Source: Sphingobium naphthae (GTDB lineage: Bacteria; Pseudomonadota; Alphaproteobacteria; Sphingomonadales; Sphingomonadaceae). Taken from it: a stretch of 64,000 bases of DNA. A model generated the notes under the pieces. It was given only the letters and a program-made list of their open reading frames with translations. It ran no database searches and had not been told where the DNA came from. Location of the stretch: contig NZ_JAJGNO010000004.1 of assembly GCF_020782235.1 (NCBI RefSeq), forward strand, positions 349,383 to 413,382, read 5' to 3'. Numbering within the stretch: the first letter of the stretch is position 1; each line of letters begins with the position of its first letter. Position numbers and translations under genes: made by a program. Positions 1 to 8,278 of the stretch are shown piece after piece.

Positions 1-2
1 TG

Positions 3-638
3 GCGTTGCATGGCGCGGTCAAAGAGGCGCCGGCGATCCTGGCGACATGGTTTCTCGGCTCCATGTCGGGCATGGCCACCGCCGACATATTGTTCGGCCT
101 GGCCAGCCCCTCCGCCCGCCTACCCTGCAGCTTTCCGTATGAGAGCGGACAGGAGCCGCTTTATTATGCGCACAAGAATACCGGTCGGCCCAACCCGCCC
201 GGCGAGCGGCAGGCCTATAAGGCCCATTATCGCGAAGCGCCCAATGCCGCTCTCTATCCCTTCGGCCATGGGCTGACCTATGGGGAGATCGTCTATACCG
301 CGATCGACATGGGATCTGGGCGCCTGGCGGCCGGGGGCGAACTGACCGTCACCGCGACGCTGCGCAACAGCGGACGCTACGAGGCGACCGAGGTGGCGCA
401 GCTCTATGTCCAGGATATCACCGCGAGCATCACGCGCCCCGTGCGCGAGTTGAAAGCGTTTCAGCGCGTCACGCTCAAGCCGGGCGAATCGCGCACGGTG
501 AGCTTCACCCTGAAGCGCGAGGCGCTGCTGTTCCTGGGGCAGGACATGCAGGAGACGGTGGAGCCGGGCAAGTTCCGCCTCTGGGTCGCGCCTTCCGCTC
601 AGGCCGAAGGCGTGTCGGACATGTTCACGCTGGCCTGA
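3..638 (+). CDS. Glycoside hydrolase family 3 beta-glucosidase, C-terminal part
   Basis: This is the last 211 residues of a GH3 beta-glycosidase (BglX/beta-xylosidase type), which removes non-reducing-end sugars from beta-glucosides. The gene is open at the left window edge, so the N-terminal barrel and the nucleophile Asp are not visible. The end of the GH3 C-terminal domain is seen in the first ~95 residues (ATADILFG, SARLPCSFP, then YPFGHGLTY, a hallmark of the family). Residues ~100-205 form the fibronectin-III-like domain (VAQLYVQD, RELKAFQRVTLKPGES). It converges with the sugar symporter on the other strand, and the two coding ends overlap by about 40 bp. That pairing suggests uptake plus cleavage of a glycoside. 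Confidence 0.93.
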   Translation, partial: ALHGAVKEAPAILATWFLGSMSGMATADILFGLASPSARLPCSFPYESGQEPLYYAHKNTGRPNPPGERQAYKAHYREAPNAALYPFGHGLTYGEIVYTAIDMGSGRLAAGGELTVTATLRNSGRYEATEVAQLYVQDITASITRPVRELKAFQRVTLKPGESRTVSFTLKREALLFLGQDMQETVEPGKFRLWVAPSAQAEGVSDMFTLA

Positions 639-1933
639 TCCGTGCGGCCGCGCAGCGGCGCCAGCGCCATGATCGCGGCGCCCGCTGCGATCATGGCGGC
701 GGGCCCAGCGACCATGGCCCAGAAGATGACCCCGCGCCCGACCGCATCGGCCGCGCCGCCGCCATAGCCGCCGGCGGCATAGGCGAGGCCCAGCAGCAGC
801 GCGGCCAGGCCGAGCGCGACCTTCTGCACCAGCATGAACAGGCTGAAGGCCGTCGCTTCCACCCGGACGCCGGTCAGCGCATCGCCATGATCGACGGTCA
901 TGGGCAACATCGCCCAGGCGGCAAGGTGGAAACCGCTGAGCGCGACCTGCACCAGCGCGAGCAACAGGATGGACCAGATCACCGCAGGCTTGGCCGGGAC
1001 AAACGCCAGCACGCAGAGCGCGACCAGCGCGAGGGCGGCCGCCGCGAGCCAGCTGGCGCGGGGATCGGTGCGGAGGGCAAGCAGCGTCCAGAGCGGCACC
1101 GCGATCGCGCCGATGACCCCCATCACCGCCAGCGCGCGCTTGCCCGCCGGCGCATCGAGCAGGACATGGGCGAAATAATAGAGCACCGAATGGCCGATGA
1201 TCGCACCCGCCACGGTGGCGCAGAAAGTCGCGGCGCAGAGCATCAGGAACGGCCGGTTGCGACCGATCGCCTGAAGATCCCTTCGCACCGTGCGGCGGCT
1301 CGCCTGTGGCGGCTGCGTCGGCACGGTTTCGGGGATCAGCCGGACGACGCCCCACAGGATCAGCGTGGCGATGGCGGCCAGCAGCACCGCCACCTGCCCA
1401 TAGCGATCGCCGCCCGCAGGCATCAGCCAGGCGACGGTCACGGCCCCGAGCGCGCCGAAAGTCATGCGCGCGCCGGACATCAAGGTGCGGTCGCGCGGAT
1501 GCGGGCTCACTCGCGTCGACCAGGTGGCATAGGGAAGATTGACCAGCGCATAGACGATGCGAAAGGCGACATGGGTCGCCAGCACGATCGCGAGCAGCAG
1601 GTCCGGGCCAGTAGCGGGGCGATGGAACAGCAGCGCGAAGAGGATCGCCAGCGGCGCCGCCCACCAGGCGATGATGCGCCGGTATCGCAGCCGCCAGCGA
1701 TCCGCCGTGATGCCGATGCCAAGGTCCGCGAACCCGTCCGCCAGCGCCCCCACCATCATGACCATGCCCGCCGCATCGGGCGTCAGGCCGAGCCCGTCGG
1801 TGTAGAAGAACAGCAGATAGAGGGTGATCGTCTGCCAGAAGAGGTTGAACGCATAATCGCCCGCGCCAAAGCCGATGGCGCGCAGCGGATGCGGGCCATC
1901 GATCGGGCCGGAATGGGAAGGCGCGCTCTGCAT
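599..1933 (-). CDS. MFS transporter, GPH (glycoside-pentoside-hexuronide):cation symporter family
   Basis: Predicted inner-membrane cation-coupled sugar symporter of 444 residues, related to MelB. The N-terminus (GAGDYAFNLFWQTITLYLLF, then GLTPDAAGMVMMVGALADGF) is typical of the GPH family. About 12 hydrophobic segments are readable, with a charged cytoplasmic loop near the middle (RRTVRRDLQAI). An in-frame ATG further upstream at 2050 lies inside the tRNA-Gln gene, so the ATG at 1933 is the sensible start. The gene faces a GH3 glycosidase with overlapping 3' ends, which fits import of a glycoside or its sugar product. The substrate cannot be told from sequence. Confidence 0.85.
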   Translation of the reverse strand: MQSAPSHSGPIDGPHPLRAIGFGAGDYAFNLFWQTITLYLLFFYTDGLGLTPDAAGMVMMVGALADGFADLGIGITADRWRLRYRRIIAWWAAPLAILFALLFHRPATGPDLLLAIVLATHVAFRIVYALVNLPYATWSTRVSPHPRDRTLMSGARMTFGALGAVTVAWLMPAGGDRYGQVAVLLAAIATLILWGVVRLIPETVPTQPPQASRRTVRRDLQAIGRNRPFLMLCAATFCATVAGAIIGHSVLYYFAHVLLDAPAGKRALAVMGVIGAIAVPLWTLLALRTDPRASWLAAAALALVALCVLAFVPAKPAVIWSILLLALVQVALSGFHLAAWAMLPMTVDHGDALTGVRVEATAFSLFMLVQKVALGLAALLLGLAYAAGGYGGGAADAVGRGVIFWAMVAGPAAMIAAGAAIMALAPLRGRTDQASVNMSDTPSA

Positions 1934-2018
1934 GCCTGTCGGGCGATAGGATATTCGCGGCCGCCTGTCAGGCCGGCATGGCGCGCCGCCGCGGGAAAGA
2001 GACAGGATGCAAGGAAAC

Positions 2019-2093
2019 TGGCTGGGGCGGCAGGATTCGAACCTGCGCATGGCGGTACCAAAAACCGCTGCCTTACCGCTTGGCTACGCCCCA
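2019..2093 (-). tRNA. tRNA-Gln (anticodon TTG)
   Basis: A complete cloverleaf reads on the minus strand. The acceptor strand TGGGGCG pairs with CGCCCCA and is followed by discriminator G and an encoded CCA. The D arm is GCCAAGCGGTAAGGC. The anticodon stem GCGGT/ACCGC encloses loop TTTTGGT with anticodon TTG, and the T arm carries TTCGAATC. The gene is 75 nt long including CCA and lies 86 bp upstream of the symporter on the same strand. Confidence 0.97.
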
Positions 2094-2218
2094 GCAGGGC
2101 GCCGGCATGCCGGCGCGGACCGCCATATAGCGGGTCGCGCGCGAAAGGAAAGCCTAGTCATCACAGTTTGACGACGCCAATATGACGCACAACCAGTCCC
2201 TGTCGGAACATCGCATCC

Positions 2219-2731
2219 ATGGCCGCGCCTCCATCCCCCTCTTCATCCCAGATCAGCCCGGCCTCTCCGCTGTTCCTGCGCGAGGACGAGATACGGCGCG
2301 GCATCGAGATGCTCTATTTCGGCTATAGCGCGCTCACCCGCTCAATCGACGAGGGGCTGGCGGCGCAGGGGCTGGGCCGGGCGCATCATCGCGCGCTCTA
2401 CTTCATTTCGCGCCAGCCCGACCTGACGGTCAAGGAACTGCTGCGGCTGCTGGCCATCACCAAACAGTCTCTGGGCCGGGTACTGACCGACCTGGTCGAG
2501 CGCGGCTATATCGAGACGCGGCCGGGCGCGAGCGACCGGCGGCAGAAGCTGCTGCGCCTCAGCCCGGAAGGCGCGGCGCTGGAGGCCGAGCTGTTCCGGG
2601 CGCTGCGCGAAAAAATGGGGGCGGCCTACGCCCAGGCCGGTCAGGGGTCCGTGACCGGATTCTGGCGCGTGCTGGAAGGACTTATCCCCGAAGAGGACCG
2701 GTCGATGGTGTTCGGTCTGCGCGGACGATAG
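2219..2731 (+). CDS. MarR-family transcriptional regulator
   Basis: A 170-residue winged-helix regulator. The first ~20 residues are a low-complexity Ser/Pro tail. The MarR fold follows: a dimerisation helix (EIRRGIEMLYFGYSALTRSI), the recognition region LTVKELLRLLAITKQSLGRV, and the wing with the conserved DRR motif (ASDRRQKLLRLSPEG) at about residues 100-115. MarR proteins are dimeric repressors or activators that often respond to small aromatic ligands. No divergent partner lies upstream, since the tRNA-Gln is the nearest feature, and the small lipoprotein gene follows 70 bp downstream. The target is therefore not evident. The start at 2219 has only a weak ribosome-binding site. Confidence 0.9.
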   Translation: MAAPPSPSSSQISPASPLFLREDEIRRGIEMLYFGYSALTRSIDEGLAAQGLGRAHHRALYFISRQPDLTVKELLRLLAITKQSLGRVLTDLVERGYIETRPGASDRRQKLLRLSPEGAALEAELFRALREKMGAAYAQAGQGSVTGFWRVLEGLIPEEDRSMVFGLRGR

Positions 2732-2801
2732 TTGCCGATACGCAACTTTATCGCTGTTGCTGCGCTTGAGCCATTCCACGCAATGGAAGAGAGGAACCAT
2801 C

Positions 2802-3116
2802 ATGCGCACACCCATTTTCGCCGGGCTGGCCATTCTGGCCGCTGCCGGCCTGTCCGCCTGTTCGGAAAAGACCCAGGACAATCTGGAGCAAACCGGCGAT
2901 TCGATCGGCAATGACATGAGCCGCGCCGCCGACGATGCGGGCGCTGCGATCGACAATGGGCTGGACGATGCCGGCCAGGCGATCGACAGCGGCGCGGATC
3001 GGGTCGGCGCCGCCGCCGACGAAGCGGCGGCCGATGCCGATCGCGAAGCCGATGAAGCCAAGCGCGACGTCGGCGACACGCTGCAGGACGCGGGCACCGA
3101 CCTCAAGAACGACTAA
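2802..3116 (+). CDS. Small Asp/Ala-rich lipoprotein
   Basis: A 104-residue predicted lipoprotein of unknown function. The signal peptide ends in lipobox LSAC with Cys20 as the lipidation site. The mature part is hydrophilic and repetitive, with recurring short units rich in Asp, Ala and Gly (DDAGAAIDNG, DDAGQAIDSG, ADEAAADADREADEAKRD) that should form amphipathic helices. The ATG at 2802 was chosen because GAGAGGA lies just upstream and the signal peptide begins there. A strong rho-independent terminator follows at 3174-3215, so the gene is probably a single transcription unit. Similar small helical lipoproteins are often stress-induced in this group, but no role can be assigned here. Confidence 0.75.
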   Translation: MRTPIFAGLAILAAAGLSACSEKTQDNLEQTGDSIGNDMSRAADDAGAAIDNGLDDAGQAIDSGADRVGAAADEAAADADREADEAKRDVGDTLQDAGTDLKND

Positions 3117-3173
3117 GGCAGACCGGGCGGACGACGGCCGCGCATGGCGCGCGGCGTCACCGGTCGAGCATGA

Positions 3174-3215
3174 CGGCCCGGCCCCGGTTCTTCGGGGTCG
3201 GGCCGCTGCTTTTTT
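3174..3215 (+). terminator. Rho-independent terminator after the small lipoprotein gene
   Basis: A 13-bp stem (CGGCCCGGCCCCG with CGGGGTCGGGCCG, one G-T wobble) closes a 6-nt loop and is followed by CTGC and a run of T. It lies 57 bp after the lipoprotein stop codon and upstream of the EamA gene. Confidence 0.85.
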
Positions 3216-3275
3216 CCGCGTCGCCCGCGCGGCATCTTGACGGCGGATCACCCCGGCCACAGGGCGAAGCGCATC

Positions 3276-4193
3276 ATGCCGCCCGAACCCCCTCTCCCCC
3301 CAAAGCGCGCGCCGCGCCTGATGATCGGCCGGGCGGAGCTGGCGCTGATGGGCGCGACATTATTGTGGGGCGCGAGCTTCCTGATCGTCCATCATGCGGT
3401 GCGCGAGAGCGGCCCCTTCTTCTTCGTCGGGCTGCGCTTCGCGACGGCGGCGCTGGTGACGCTGCCGCTGGCGCTGCCGGCGCTCAAGGGGATTACGGGG
3501 CGCGAACTGCTGGCGGGCGCGATGATCGGGTTGTGCATCTTTGCCGGCTACTCCATGCAGACATGGGGACTGCAGACCATCAGCAGCAGCACTTCGGCCT
3601 TCATCACCGCCGCCTATGTGCCGCTGGTGCCGGTGTTGCAATGGGTCATCCTGTGGCGGCGGCCGCGACTGGCGAGCTGGATCGGGGTCGCGCTGGCGCT
3701 TGCCGGGCTGATGCTGATCGCGGGTCCGGGCAAGGGGCTGGGCCTGGGCGTCGGCGAGACGGTGACGCTGGTCAGCACGCTGGCGATCGCGCTGGAGATC
3801 ATCCTCATCAGCCTGTGGGCGGGCAAGGTCGATGTCGGGCGCGTGACGCTGGTGCAATTGACCGTGACGGCGCTGCTCGCCTTCGTCAGCATGGCGCCGG
3901 CGGGCGAGGCGGTGCCGACGCTGACGATCCGGGTGCTGCTGTCGGCCTGCGGCCTGGGCGCGATGACGGCGCTGATCCAGTTCGTGATGAACTGGGCGCA
4001 GCGCACCGTGTCGCCGACGCGCGCGACGCTGATCTATGCCGGCGAGCCGGTATGGGCGGGCGTCTTCGGCCGCATCGCGGGCGAAAGGCTGCCGCCCGCC
4101 GCTTTGCTGGGCGGGCTGCTGGTGGTGGCGGCGGTGATCGTCAGCGAACTGGACTTCGGCCGCCGGCGCAAGACGCCGCCGCCCGCAGGCTGA
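3276..4193 (+). CDS. DMT-superfamily EamA-type exporter
   Basis: A predicted inner-membrane exporter of about 305 residues with ten transmembrane segments built from two EamA repeats. The first repeat opens with ELALMGATLLWGASFLIVH and contains the family-typical STSAFITAAYVPLVPVL. The second ends with PTRATLIYAGEPVWAGVFG and a final helix before the basic C-terminus. EamA proteins export amino acids, metabolites or toxic compounds, and the substrate cannot be inferred. The ATG at 3276 with AGGGCG upstream was preferred over an in-frame TTG at 3237; the ATG at 3321 is also possible. The gene converges with the crotonase gene, leaving only 4 bp between stops. Confidence 0.88.
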   Translation: MPPEPPLPPKRAPRLMIGRAELALMGATLLWGASFLIVHHAVRESGPFFFVGLRFATAALVTLPLALPALKGITGRELLAGAMIGLCIFAGYSMQTWGLQTISSSTSAFITAAYVPLVPVLQWVILWRRPRLASWIGVALALAGLMLIAGPGKGLGLGVGETVTLVSTLAIALEIILISLWAGKVDVGRVTLVQLTVTALLAFVSMAPAGEAVPTLTIRVLLSACGLGAMTALIQFVMNWAQRTVSPTRATLIYAGEPVWAGVFGRIAGERLPPAALLGGLLVVAAVIVSELDFGRRRKTPPPAG

Positions 4194-4197
4194 TCGC

Positions 4198-4956
4198 TCA
4201 GCCGCGCGGAAAGACCGGCGCGCGCTTTTCGAAGAAAGCGGTGAAGGCTTCGCGCGCTTCGGGCGAGGCCATGGCCTGGCGGAACAGCCGCGCTTCCTCC
4301 TCCATCCGGCGCGCGAGCAGCGCGGGATCGCCCTTCATCAGCCGGCGCGTCGCAGCGAGCGCCTGCGGTGGTTTCGCCATGAGGGCGGCCGCGCGAGCGC
4401 GGGCATGGTCGAGCAGCAGGTCGGCCGCGACCACGCCGGTCACCAGGCCGGCGCTGTCCGCGCCCTGCGCATCGAGCGGTTCGCCCAGCAACAGCATCGC
4501 CGCCGCCTTGGCATGACCCAGGATCGCGGGCGCGAGCAGGCTGGAGCCCGCTTCAGGCAAGAGCCCCAGATTGACGAAGGGCATGACGAAACGCGCGTCG
4601 GGCGCGGCATAGACAAGGTCGCAATGAAACAGCATCGTGGTGCCGACACCCACGGCAAGGCCCTGCACCGCCGCGACCAGCGGCTTGTCGAAGGCGGCGA
4701 TCGCCTGGATGAAATCGAAGGCGGCCGCGCCCCCTTCGGGTCCGGCCATGAAGTCCGCAATGTCGTTGCCGGCGCAGAAGGCATCGCCGCGCCCCGCGAT
4801 CAGCACCACGCCGATCTCCGGCCGCGCCGATGCGTCGGCCAACGCGGCGATCATGGCGCGGTACATGGCCGCGGTCAGCGCGTTTTTCTTGTCCGGTCGG
4901 TCGATCTGGATTTCCATCACGCCCTGATCTTCGATGATCGCGATATGCTCGCTCAC
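4198..4956 (-). CDS. Enoyl-CoA hydratase/isomerase (crotonase) family protein
   Basis: A 252-residue crotonase-fold enzyme acting on an acyl-CoA, probably in fatty-acid or related acid breakdown. Two oxyanion-hole regions are visible: GRGDAFCAGNDIADF at about residues 55-69, and AVQGLAVGVGTTM near residue 98. The segment NLGLLPEAGSS carries a Glu at the position used for catalysis in the isomerase-like members. Length and layout match the family. The C-terminal helix (EAREAFTAFFEKRAPVF) is also typical. No other beta-oxidation genes adjoin it, so the exact reaction is open. Confidence 0.88.
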   Translation of the reverse strand: MSEHIAIIEDQGVMEIQIDRPDKKNALTAAMYRAMIAALADASARPEIGVVLIAGRGDAFCAGNDIADFMAGPEGGAAAFDFIQAIAAFDKPLVAAVQGLAVGVGTTMLFHCDLVYAAPDARFVMPFVNLGLLPEAGSSLLAPAILGHAKAAAMLLLGEPLDAQGADSAGLVTGVVAADLLLDHARARAAALMAKPPQALAATRRLMKGDPALLARRMEEEARLFRQAMASPEAREAFTAFFEKRAPVFPRG

Positions 4957-5057
4957 GCCCGGCCTCTCCCTTGTTGCGGTGCAAGGGGAAATTGTTGGCG
5001 CAGTCCGGCGGCCGCGTCTATCCCCTGTCTTCCGATCATTGACCGCCGGATGAGCTG

Positions 5058-6047
5058 ATGAACCGATTGCGCCAAGCGCTCGACCCGTTTCTGCTGCTGC
5101 TGATCGCCACCGTCGCCCTAGCGTCCCTGCTGCCGGCGCGAGGGCAAGGCGCGCGCATCGCCGAGGGCGTGGCGGATGCGGGCATCGTGCTGCTTTTTTT
5201 CCTGCATGGGGCGAAATTGTCGCGCAAGGCGATCTGGGACGGGGCGCGGGCCTGGCGATTGCATGGCGCGACGCTGGCGACGACCTTCCTGCTGTTCCCC
5301 GCCATGGGCTGGCTGCTCAGCCGATTCGGACCGGTGCCCGGCGACATGCGCGCGGGGCTGCTGTTCCTGACGCTGCTGCCATCGACCGTGCAATCCTCCA
5401 TCGCCTTTACCGCGATCGCGCGCGGCAATGTGGCGGCCGCCGTCGTCAGCGCGTCCTTTTCCAACCTGCTGGGCATCGTCCTCACGCCGCTGCTGGTCGC
5501 GCTGCTGATGCAGCGGAGCGGCGGCGGAAGCCTGGTTTCGCTGTCGGCGGTCGAGGCGATCGTGGCGCAGCTGCTGCTGCCCTTTGCTCTCGGGCATATG
5601 CTGCGGCCATGGATCGGCGCCTTCATCGAGCGGCACCGGGCGATGATCGGTCGGGTGGACCGGGGATCGATCCTGCTGGTCGTCTATGCCGCCTTTTCCG
5701 CAGCGGTGGTCGAGGGACTGTGGCACAAGGTGTCGCAGGGCGAGTTGCTGGCGCTGGTGGCGCTGTCGGTGGCGATGCTGAGCGCGATCCTGCTGTGCAC
5801 CTATGGTCTGGGGCGGCTGATCGGCCTGTCGCGCGAGGATGCGATCGTGCTGCAATTTTGCGGGTCGAAGAAGAGCCTGGCGTCGGGCGTGCCGATGGCG
5901 GGCGTGCTGTTTCCGGCGGCGGCGGTGGGGCCGATCCTGCTGCCGGTCATGATCTTTCACCAGATCCAGCTGATGGCCTGCGCCTGGCTGGCGCGGCGCT
6001 ATGGCGCGCGCCCGCTGGAGGAGGCGTCGTTGGCGCCGGCGGAGTAG
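5058..6047 (+). CDS. Bile acid:sodium symporter (SBF-like) family transporter
   Basis: A 329-residue integral membrane protein of the SBF-like 7 family, the YfeH-type branch of the bile acid:Na+ symporter superfamily. About ten hydrophobic segments are present. Family features include FFLHGAKLSRKAIWDG at residues ~50-65, LPSTVQSSIAFTAIARGN near residue 110, and CGSKKSLASGVPMAGVLFP near residue 275. The physiological substrate of this branch is not established. The phosphoribosyltransferase gene begins 4 bp after the stop, so the two are likely co-transcribed. Confidence 0.88.
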   Translation: MNRLRQALDPFLLLLIATVALASLLPARGQGARIAEGVADAGIVLLFFLHGAKLSRKAIWDGARAWRLHGATLATTFLLFPAMGWLLSRFGPVPGDMRAGLLFLTLLPSTVQSSIAFTAIARGNVAAAVVSASFSNLLGIVLTPLLVALLMQRSGGGSLVSLSAVEAIVAQLLLPFALGHMLRPWIGAFIERHRAMIGRVDRGSILLVVYAAFSAAVVEGLWHKVSQGELLALVALSVAMLSAILLCTYGLGRLIGLSREDAIVLQFCGSKKSLASGVPMAGVLFPAAAVGPILLPVMIFHQIQLMACAWLARRYGARPLEEASLAPAE

Positions 6048-6051
6048 CGCC

Positions 6052-6567
6052 ATGCCCGAGCCGATCCTGACCGACATCGTGATGGAGCGCTATCTGGCGC
6101 AGATCGAGGCGCTAGCCGATGCGGTGGTCGCGTCGCGCTGGCGGCCCGACTGGATCGTGGGCGTGGGCCGCGGCGGACTGGCGCCGGCGACATGGCTGAG
6201 CCATGCGCTGGGGCGGCCGATGCTGTCGGTCGACCTGTCGGCGCAGCTGCCGGCCTTTGCCGACGCGCTGCTGGATGCGCTTCGCCAGCGGACCGAGGCG
6301 GGCGAGCGGCTGCTGGTGGTGGACGACATCAATGACAGCGGCCGCACGATCCTGCGCCTGCGCGCCGCGCTGGGCGATGCGGATGCGGCGATGCTGCGGG
6401 TCGCCGTGCTGATCGACAATGTCCGGTCGGGCGCGCGGGTCGACTATAGCGCCGAGACGATCGATCGAGCGGTGACCAAGGACTGGTTCGTCTTTCCCTG
6501 GGAAAAGATGGCGAGCCGGGCCAGCATCCTGGCCGACTGGGGCGAGGAGCCGGATCGCACCGCCTGA
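6052..6567 (+). CDS. Phosphoribosyltransferase (type I)
   Basis: A 171-residue PRTase of the xanthine/hypoxanthine-guanine or uptake-linked type, which transfers phosphoribose from PRPP to a base or nucleobase-like molecule. The PRPP-binding motif LLVVDDINDSGRTI occurs at about residues 85-98, and the phosphate-binding VGVGRGGLAPATWLS lies at about residues 34-48. The motif KDWFVFPWE near the C-terminus is shared with the XGPRT-like group. The ATG at 6052 follows the upstream transporter stop by 4 bp. The pairing hints at base salvage linked to import, but this is inference. Confidence 0.85.
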   Translation: MPEPILTDIVMERYLAQIEALADAVVASRWRPDWIVGVGRGGLAPATWLSHALGRPMLSVDLSAQLPAFADALLDALRQRTEAGERLLVVDDINDSGRTILRLRAALGDADAAMLRVAVLIDNVRSGARVDYSAETIDRAVTKDWFVFPWEKMASRASILADWGEEPDRTA

Positions 6568-6661
6568 CCAATGCAGACAGCGAAAGCGACAAGTGTATCG
6601 ACTTTGCTTAGGCTGCTAATTATACGATCGTAAAGTTTCTGGCGGCAGAGGGGCAAGGGGC

Positions 6662-8266
6662 ATGGGCGAGCGCTATGACGCCGTCATCATCGGCGGCGGG
6701 CATAATGGGCTGGTCTGCGCCTTTTACCTGGCGCGGGCGGGGTACAAGGTGCGCATCCTGGAGCGGCGGGCCGTCGTCGGCGGCGCGGCAGTGACCGAGG
6801 AATTCCATCCCGGCTTCCGCAATTCCACCGCCAGCTACACGGTCAGCCTGCTCAATCCCAAGGTCATTCGCGACATGCGGCTGGTGGAGCAGGGCTATCG
6901 CGTGATCGAGCGCCCGGTCAGCAATTTCCTGCCGCTGCCCGATGGCCAATATCTGACGCTGGGCGGCGGCATCGCGCAGAGCCAGGCGCAGTTCGCCAAG
7001 TTCAGCCGCAGCGACGCCGCCGCCCTGCCCGCTTATTATGACGCGCTGGAGCGAGTGGCGGACATAGTGCGCGATCTGGTGCTGCAAAGTCCGCCCAATG
7101 TCGGCGACGGCATGGACATGGTCGTCGCCGCGTTGCGCCAGGGCCGGCGGATCGCCGGGCTGACGATCGAGCAGCAGCGCGACGCGCTGGACCTGTTCAC
7201 CAAGTCGGCGCGCGGCTTCCTGGATGGCTGGTTCGAAAGCGACCCGGTCAAGGCCGTGTTCGGTTTCGACGCGGTGGTCGGCAATTATGCGTCGCCCGAC
7301 ACGCCCGGCAGCGCCTATGTGCTGCTGCACCATGTGTTCGGCGAGGTGAACGGGAAGAAGGGCGCCTGGGGCCATGTGGTGGGCGGCATGGGCGCGATCA
7401 CGCAGGCGATGGCGCGCGTGGTCGGCGCGATGGGCGTGGAGATCAGCCTAGAGGCGCCGGTCGCGCGCGTGCTGGTGGAGGGCGACCGGGCGGTCGGCGT
7501 GCGGCTGGAGAGTGGGGAAGAGGTGATCGGCCGCACGGTGATCGCCAATGTCGGGCCCAAGCTGCTGTACGAGCGGATGATGGACCCGGCCGACCTGCCG
7601 AGCGATTTCGTGAAGCGCATCAAGGGCTTTCGCACCGGGTCGGGCACGTTCCGGATGAATGTAGCGCTGTCGGACCTGCCCGATTTCACCTGCCTGCCCG
7701 GCGCGGGCGCGCATCACCAGTCGGGCATCATCATCGCGCCGAGCCTGGAGTATATGGACCGCGCCTTCATGGACGCGAAGCGCGAGGGCTGGTCGCGCCA
7801 GCCGATCGTCGAGATGCTGATCCCGTCCACGGTGGACGAGAGCCTGGCCCCGGCGGGGCGCCATGTCGCCAGCCTCTTCTGCCAGCAATTCGCGCCGCAA
7901 TTGCCCGACGGCCGCAGCTGGGATGAGGCGCGGGAGGCGGCGGCCGATCATATCATCGCCACGGTCGACGCCTATGCGCCGGGCTTTGCCCGCAGCGTGA
8001 TCGCGCGGCAAATCCACTCGCCGCTCGACCTGGAGCGCAATTTCGGCCTGGTCGACGGCGACATCATGCACGGCAAGCTGACGCTGGACCAGATGTGGGC
8101 GGCGCGGCCGGTGCTGGGCCATGGCGGCTATCGCGGGCCGGTGCGCGGCCTTTATATGTGCGGGGCGGGCACGCATCCGGGGGGCGGCGTCACCGGCGCG
8201 CCGGGCCATAATGCGGCGCGCGCGGTGCTGAAGGACGGGACGCTGTGGCGGCGCTGGCGCGGCTGA
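6662..8266 (+). CDS. FAD-dependent oxidoreductase, phytoene dehydrogenase/PYROXD2-like
   Basis: A 534-residue flavoprotein of the CrtI-related amine-oxidase fold family. The N-terminal dinucleotide-binding motif reads AVIIGGGHNGLVCAFYLARAG, followed by the second binding segment (ILERRAVVGGAAVTEE). Near the C-terminus, YMCGAGTHPGGGVTGAPGHNA is the conserved FAD-contact motif. Such proteins are often annotated as phytoene dehydrogenases, but the closest-looking group is PYROXD2-like, whose substrate is unclear. No carotenoid genes are adjacent. It is flanked by a 94-bp AT-richer upstream gap that could hold its promoter, and it converges with the drug-efflux operon. Confidence 0.85.
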   Translation: MGERYDAVIIGGGHNGLVCAFYLARAGYKVRILERRAVVGGAAVTEEFHPGFRNSTASYTVSLLNPKVIRDMRLVEQGYRVIERPVSNFLPLPDGQYLTLGGGIAQSQAQFAKFSRSDAAALPAYYDALERVADIVRDLVLQSPPNVGDGMDMVVAALRQGRRIAGLTIEQQRDALDLFTKSARGFLDGWFESDPVKAVFGFDAVVGNYASPDTPGSAYVLLHHVFGEVNGKKGAWGHVVGGMGAITQAMARVVGAMGVEISLEAPVARVLVEGDRAVGVRLESGEEVIGRTVIANVGPKLLYERMMDPADLPSDFVKRIKGFRTGSGTFRMNVALSDLPDFTCLPGAGAHHQSGIIIAPSLEYMDRAFMDAKREGWSRQPIVEMLIPSTVDESLAPAGRHVASLFCQQFAPQLPDGRSWDEAREAAADHIIATVDAYAPGFARSVIARQIHSPLDLERNFGLVDGDIMHGKLTLDQMWAARPVLGHGGYRGPVRGLYMCGAGTHPGGGVTGAPGHNAARAVLKDGTLWRRWRG

Positions 8267-8278
8267 CCCGCCGCCGCG

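Noticed and set aside
6662..8266. Carotenoid biosynthesis phytoene desaturase
   Set aside because: The FAD motifs fit the wider CrtI-like family, but no crt genes adjoin and the protein resembles the PYROXD2 branch more.
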